Shown here: positions 6,508-9,908 of the stretch, one piece after another
Layout: every line of letters starts with the position of its first letter
Numbering within the stretch: the first letter of the stretch is position 1
Source of the DNA: JBFHER01 sp041584055
Lineage (GTDB): Bacteria > Bacteroidota > Bacteroidia > Bacteroidales > UBA5342
NCBI GenBank assembly: GCA_041584055.1
Contig: JBFHER010000138.1
Span: forward strand, 1-9,908
Direction: 5' to 3'
DNA: 9,908 nt
Made by a program: the position numbers and the translations under genes
Notes under the pieces: generated by a model
Database searches by the model: none
What the model was told of the DNA's origin: nothing
The model's input: the letters and a program-made list of their open reading frames with translations, nothing else

Positions 6508-8766
6508 CTAATAGTTAATTAAAACAGTGTCAATCTCATGCATAACTGAAGTAACAACATAGTTATATTGCTCATTGGTATAAGCATTCACTCTTGTAGC
6601 TATCATTTTGTTAGTGCTCCCCTCTTTCTCACTAATTTCAGTGATAACCTGTTCATTATCATCCAAAATTCGAATAACATCATAGTCGGTTTGAATCGAA
6701 AGCGCTTGATATTTTGTCTGAAACTGGCTGGAAGATTTGTCAAGGCTGAGTGTTTCATAGTTACCTCCCGGAATGTATCCGTCGGTCCATATTCTTATTC
6801 CTTTAACAAAATGGTGCTTAACAAGATCTTGCTTTTGCTCGATACTTAGATTTTGTAAATCAAATTTACCAAGGGCTTCATCTGTTGGCACGAAGATGGT
6901 GTAATTCTCGCCATCCGTTAAAAATGGAAACGTAAAAAACACATTGTCGAACAATTTTGCATCCTTGATTAACTGGAAGAATTTTGGATATTGTGATAAG
7001 GTAGAATAGATTGCTGATTGCGGCATGCTAAACCATGTATTTACGCTGTAGGTTCGTCCATTATCCACCGCTTCTTCTAAAGCCACCGGGTTAACGATGA
7101 TGGCTGAGTCGCCATTGTATCCATATTTGTTTTTCACGCCACCCGACACTGTATTTGTTTCATTGTTAACCACAATGAAATTCCCTGCCAAATTTTCTAT
7201 GAACTCTTTTCGCGGGATCCCGGTTGGAACTCGAAGCCCAACGTGATTCAAGAGCATTGTTGTTAATTGATTCCTTGCAATAGATGTAAACCTAAGCGCA
7301 GCCCGGTCAAATGCTTTAAAGGAAGAAGACCCCTCAGCCAACAACAACGAATCTGTCTCACAAACGACATCTGGAATGACATAAAAAACATAGTTTTGAT
7401 TCGCTTTCTTAAGCGCCGGTAAGGTTTTTGAATATGCCACCGCTTTTCTCATATTTGAATAACCGGGACGTAAAAATAAAGGACCTGTGATACTTGTAAA
7501 TGCACGTGGAACTACTGCTTTATTTAAACCTATAAAACTGCAATTACTCCCATAATATTTATCGATGATATTGGCCTCGTCAATTGTTTGTAGATCACCT
7601 GCTCCATTTTCAAACCCCTTTGTGAAATAGCTTTCATAAATCGGACTTAGGCTCATGTGTGCATTTAACAATAAAAGATTAACCTCATCAGGAATGGCAT
7701 TTATATCTGTCCAGTGTGGATAGCCGCTCTTTAGTGTTAGCAAGTTATCATATAAACTTTGTAGCGCTTCGTTAGTCGGAGCAAGTAATCCATTATGGTA
7801 TCTTACAGTATAGTTGGCATTGTTTTTATTGGGCCCCGTTAATTCTTCATTCGGATAAAAGATCAAACCGGGGAACGAGAGATTGTACAAATAATCGAAA
7901 GCTGTCCCCGCAATCACTTCAGGTTGTTTATTGGTTTCTGTCAGATTCACTGAAAATAACCCAAATTTATTAATCAGGGCTTGAAATTTTCCATACTTAT
8001 CCTTCCCATTGGTTAATAGTTCTTCAGCATTGTACAAGGGTTTTACGACTTCATCAACGGTATATATAAGTCCGTTTTCAGCAAATATTTCATCCCCTAA
8101 TATTTTTGAGTTCCCATAATAAACATTGCCACTTTCAAAATCCCGGTCATAGTAAAAAGCGTAATCAGAGAAACTCAAGTCGTTCACTTCAAAAAACTCA
8201 TTGTAAAAGATTGGACTGTATTTTCTGGATGATGTAAACACTTTTTTATAGGAACTTGAAAGCGTTGAATCCACAATCTGGTCTAATCCATCAACGAAAT
8301 ACTTTTTATTTGGTGTCAGAAATAAGGTCTGTCGTTTATATCCGTAGGGTTTATTATTGGCAGGATCGTTTTCGTCAATCCATCCATCTGTATTCAGGGA
8401 TCGGATTTGTTCTTTGCTCCATGCATTTTGTATGATGTGCTGTTGCACCATATCTTCTAATATATCCACTGGAACATTTTCGAGGGACTGGGCATACTCA
8501 GGATGCAGGTTAAACCAACTTTGAAAAGCTTCATTGTTGGGTGCAAAAACGGTATAACTGCCGGAAACATCAAGAATTGTGTCATAACCTGTCAGTTGAA
8601 GACACTCCTTAAAATCAGAAAGTTCAGGCAAGGTAGCTATCTGGGTGTATATTTTCCCGGCAAGCCAATCTGGTCTTTGAAATTTCTCCTGATCATCAAG
8701 TTGCTTACATCCTATAAAGAATATCAGGCAAAGAACAATAAGGGTATTATTTTTAATATTCGACAT
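6508..8766 (-). CDS. Large surface lipoprotein with four FAS1-like segments, first gene of the operon
   Basis: The 752-residue product has a short lipoprotein signal peptide (lipobox F-I-G-C, Cys20) and an acidic K-Q-L-D-D-Q-E tail after the cysteine, which predicts a surface location. Four FAS1-like units can be traced. Unit 1 (about 38-246) has YTVFAPNNEAF at 71-81 and GLIYTVDEVVKPL at 232-244. Unit 2 (about 255-425) has GLLAPTNEALQSLY at 326-339 and LLLNAHMSLSPI at 365-376. Unit 3 (about 437-582) is the most divergent, with YVFYVIPD at 459-466, LLNHVG at 505-510 and GRTYSVNTWFSMP at 570-582. Unit 4 (about 585-745) has NYTIFVPTDEAL at 621-632, VKHHFVKG at 649-656 and a closing YNYVVTSVMHEID. 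FAS1 domains typically mediate adhesion or ligand binding; no enzyme motif is seen. The ATG at 8766 directly precedes the signal peptide, and a promoter-like element lies about 40 bp upstream. The gene ends 19 bp before susC, so the two are very likely co-transcribed. Confidence 0.93.
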   Translation of the reverse strand: MSNIKNNTLIVLCLIFFIGCKQLDDQEKFQRPDWLAGKIYTQIATLPELSDFKECLQLTGYDTILDVSGSYTVFAPNNEAFQSWFNLHPEYAQSLENVPVDILEDMVQQHIIQNAWSKEQIRSLNTDGWIDENDPANNKPYGYKRQTLFLTPNKKYFVDGLDQIVDSTLSSSYKKVFTSSRKYSPIFYNEFFEVNDLSFSDYAFYYDRDFESGNVYYGNSKILGDEIFAENGLIYTVDEVVKPLYNAEELLTNGKDKYGKFQALINKFGLFSVNLTETNKQPEVIAGTAFDYLYNLSFPGLIFYPNEELTGPNKNNANYTVRYHNGLLAPTNEALQSLYDNLLTLKSGYPHWTDINAIPDEVNLLLLNAHMSLSPIYESYFTKGFENGAGDLQTIDEANIIDKYYGSNCSFIGLNKAVVPRAFTSITGPLFLRPGYSNMRKAVAYSKTLPALKKANQNYVFYVIPDVVCETDSLLLAEGSSSFKAFDRAALRFTSIARNQLTTMLLNHVGLRVPTGIPRKEFIENLAGNFIVVNNETNTVSGGVKNKYGYNGDSAIIVNPVALEEAVDNGRTYSVNTWFSMPQSAIYSTLSQYPKFFQLIKDAKLFDNVFFTFPFLTDGENYTIFVPTDEALGKFDLQNLSIEQKQDLVKHHFVKGIRIWTDGYIPGGNYETLSLDKSSSQFQTKYQALSIQTDYDVIRILDDNEQVITEISEKEGSTNKMIATRVNAYTNEQYNYVVTSVMHEIDTVLINY

Positions 8767-8799
8767 AATGGATAATTATAATTACTAACAGAATCGCTA

Positions 8800-8811
8800 T
8801 TTGTATACAAA
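8800..8811. promoter_or_regulatory. 12-bp perfect palindrome overlapping the predicted transcription start
   Basis: The sequence TTTGTATACAAA is a perfect 12-bp inverted repeat without spacer. It shares bases 8808-8811 with the predicted -7 element and covers the predicted start point. A dimeric regulator bound here would block or modulate initiation, so it is a candidate operator. In AT-rich intergenic DNA a palindrome of this size may also arise by chance. Confidence 0.3.
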
Positions 8812-8815
8812 AGTA
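8808..8815 (-). promoter_or_regulatory. Bacteroidota-type -7 promoter element for the FAS1/SusCD operon
   Basis: On the minus strand this reads TACTTTTG, an exact match to the Bacteroidota -7 consensus TAnnTTTG. Transcription would start near 8801, leaving a leader of roughly 35 bases before the ATG at 8766. The nearest upstream TTTG (complement of 8843-8846) is 27 bp away. That is longer than the usual spacing of about 19-21 bp for the -33 element, so that element is weak or replaced by an activator. An upstream-regulated promoter of this type fits control by the neighbouring REC-AraC protein. The call rests on motif match and position only. Confidence 0.5.
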
Positions 8816-8840
8816 GTGGTACCGGCAGCTGTGACATGTG

Positions 8841-8868
8841 CTCAAATCTCTCATTTGCCTGCTCATTT
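8841..8868. repeat. Short direct and inverted repeats upstream of the operon promoter
   Basis: CTCATTT occurs at 8850-8856 and again at 8862-8868, 12 bp apart. A CTCAAAT at 8841-8847 gives a related third copy. CAAAT (8843-8847) and ATTTG (8853-8857) also form an inverted repeat with a 5-bp gap. The cluster lies about 40-70 bp upstream of the predicted transcription start, where an activator such as an AraC-type response regulator normally binds. The function as a binding site is inference from position and repetition. Confidence 0.28.
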
Positions 8869-8946
8869 AAGTCAAAATGGTTATTGTTGAGAAAAACAAC
8901 CGTGTTAGTAAAAAGATGGCATGAGTATGATGAATGCGGGGACTAA

Positions 8947-9103
8947 GAATCGATCATCCTGTTACAAAACGGTTTGGATGAAAACCAAAAGATAAATCCA
9001 ACTGAGATCTTGCAAGAGATGATCGCAGTTAAATCTTGCTGCGTTTAAAGATGAAAAAAAGTTGACTGAGACCCTTTATAAAGATCAATTATACAAGATT
9101 TAG
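8947..9103 (+). pseudogene. Possible decayed fragment of an IS3-type transposase OrfA (speculative)
   Basis: Two short plus-strand frames follow one another. The frame at 8947-9045 reads E-S-I-I-L-L-Q-N-G-L, then K-I-N-P-T-E-I-L-Q-E-M and a stop. In another frame, 9038-9100 reads A-A-F-K-D-E-K-K-L-T, then L-Y-K-D-Q-L-Y-K-I and a stop. Together they loosely resemble the helix-turn-helix part of IS3-family OrfA proteins, where a segment like 'INPxxI' is followed by a charged linker and a 'LYKxIGxL' coiled coil. A frameshift near 9038 and stops at 8944 and 9101 would make it a relic. No terminal inverted repeats, target duplication or OrfB core are visible. The likeness is judged by eye and could be chance. 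Confidence 0.2.
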
Positions 9104-9159
9104 AAAATGCATTTCAGCATATAACAGGCATTCGATGCACATGAAATTTTCAAGAATGC

Positions 9160-9908
9160 TTACTGTGTATCCGTTTTTTTATTGTAGTTAGAGGGAGAAA
9201 CGCCAAACAATTTTTTAAATGAAGAAGAAAAATGAGAATATGATTCAATCCCTATTTGGTACATGAGTTCGATGTTATTATAGCCCTTATTGCTTTCCAT
9301 CAGTTCCACAGCTTTGTGTAGACGGTAATTGCGTAAATATGCATTGGGGACTTGTCCTGTTAACAATTTTAGTTTTCTGTAAAAATGAGATGGACTGATG
9401 CCGATTTCAGATGCCAATTCCTCAACACCAAAGTTTGAATCGGATATGTTTTTTTCAATAGCCTGATTTAATGTTTCAAGAAATTCCTTATCCCTTGTTG
9501 AGATGTCTATGGAATTATCAGGGATGCTGGTGTTTTTTGAAAAATAATCTTTTAGCTTTTGTTTGTTCTCAATCAGCTTTTCAATCTTAATTTCCAAATG
9601 TCTTGTTGAAAATGGTTTACTTATGTAATCATCAGCACCATATTCAAGTCCTTTAATTTTATTTTCGTCATCGTCCAGGGCTGTTAATAATATAATTGGC
9701 ACATGACAGGTTTCTGAGTCTTCTTTTAATTTATGACAGAATTCAAATCCGTCTATTTCGGGCATCATCACATCACAAACCACCAAATGAACCGTATTTT
9801 GTTTTAGTTTCTCAAGGCCATCTTTTCCATTTATCGCCAATACAATGTTATACTTTTGCTGAAAAGCTTCTTTTAAAAACACCCGAACATCGGGGCTGTC
9901 ATCAATGA
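9160..9908 (-). CDS. Response regulator part (REC plus AraC-type HTH) of a probable hybrid two-component system; 5' end outside the window
   Basis: The frame is open to the window edge, and upstream of a possible GTG at 9882 it still reads I-D-D-S-P-D-V-R. These residues include the acidic pair of a receiver domain, so the real start lies beyond 9908. Counting the 248 visible residues, the receiver has the phospho-acceptor Asp45 (V-V-C-D-V-M-M-P), the switch Thr75 (L-L-T-A-L-D) and Lys97 (I-S-K-P-F). After a linker, the AraC-type DNA-binding domain (about 150-245) carries two helix-turn-helix units: V-E-E-L-A-S-E-I-G-I-S-P-S-H-F-Y-R-K-L-K and I-E-L-M-Y-Q-I-G-I-E-S-Y-S-H-F-S-S-S-F-K-K-L-F-G, split here at the family-conserved glycine. 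REC plus AraC at the C-terminus is the layout of Bacteroidota HTCS regulators, which control adjacent SusCD loci. A sensor half upstream is therefore likely, but a stand-alone regulator is possible. It is on the same strand as the operon and is its probable activator. Confidence 0.92.
   Translation of the reverse strand, partial: IDDSPDVRVFLKEAFQQKYNIVLAINGKDGLEKLKQNTVHLVVCDVMMPEIDGFEFCHKLKEDSETCHVPIILLTALDDDENKIKGLEYGADDYISKPFSTRHLEIKIEKLIENKQKLKDYFSKNTSIPDNSIDISTRDKEFLETLNQAIEKNISDSNFGVEELASEIGISPSHFYRKLKLLTGQVPNAYLRNYRLHKAVELMESNKGYNNIELMYQIGIESYSHFSSSFKKLFGVSPSNYNKKTDTQ

Larger units (their letters stand above)
8767..9159. other. Intergenic region of 393 bp between the regulator and the FAS1/SusCD operon
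   Basis: No intact gene fits here on either strand. The operon-proximal third (8767-8870) holds a probable promoter, a palindrome and short repeats, listed separately. The rest (about 8871-9110) has two short plus-strand reading frames that may be a decayed transposase fragment, also listed separately. Just after the regulator stop, GCATTC (9128-9133) and GAATGC (9154-9159) can pair around a 20-base loop. There is no U-tract on the minus strand after this pairing, so I do not call it a terminator. Confidence 0.6.

Noticed and set aside
8819..8831. GGTACC and CAGCTG 6-bp palindromes upstream of the operon
   Set aside because: Six-base palindromes are common by chance and no second copy or spacing pattern supports a function.
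9128..9159. GCATTC/GAATGC inverted repeat just after the regulator stop, considered as a terminator
   Set aside because: The stem is only 6 bp with a 20-base loop and no U-tract follows on the minus strand.
1..9908. CRISPR arrays, tRNA or rRNA genes, intact insertion sequences
   Set aside because: No regular repeat-spacer pattern, tRNA cloverleaf, rRNA segment or complete transposase was seen.

Overview
The window comes from a low-GC member of the Bacteroidota. The evidence is a tandem SusC/SusD pair, Bacteroidota-type lipoproteins with acidic residues just after the lipobox cysteine, AT-rich gene starts without clear Shine-Dalgarno sequences, a TAnnTTTG-type -7 promoter element, and a response regulator with the REC plus AraC-type helix-turn-helix layout found at the end of hybrid two-component systems (HTCS). 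Genus cannot be told from the window.

Every convincing gene lies on the minus strand, so transcription runs from high to low coordinates. At the top (9160 to beyond 9908) is the C-terminal part of a REC-AraC regulator. It is followed by about 390 bases without an intact gene. This gap holds a probable promoter, a 12-bp palindrome, short repeats, and a possible, much decayed transposase fragment read on the plus strand. A compact operon-like run follows: a 752-residue lipoprotein with four fasciclin (FAS1)-like segments (6508-8766), a 1082-residue SusC-type TonB-dependent transporter (3240-6488), a 481-residue SusD-type lipoprotein (1774-3219), a 519-residue lipoprotein with two FAS1 domains and a C-terminal beta-rich module (237-1796), and the start of another small lipoprotein that looks like a third FAS1 protein (before 1 to 168; it continues out of the window). 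Spacers inside the run are 19 bp, 20 bp, a 23-bp overlap, and 68 bp.

The probable working model is an outer-membrane uptake complex. SusC forms the TonB-driven barrel, SusD the surface lid, and the FAS1 lipoproteins are surface-anchored partners that could bind or present the ligand or mediate adhesion. The upstream regulator is a candidate sensor-controlled activator of the operon. No glycoside hydrolase, polysaccharide lyase, sulfatase or peptidase is visible, so the substrate cannot be named. SusCD loci with fasciclin-domain neighbours are known in Bacteroidota, but the role of the FAS1 partners is poorly defined. That is the most interesting aspect here: at least three FAS1 lipoproteins, one of them placed first in the operon ahead of susC.
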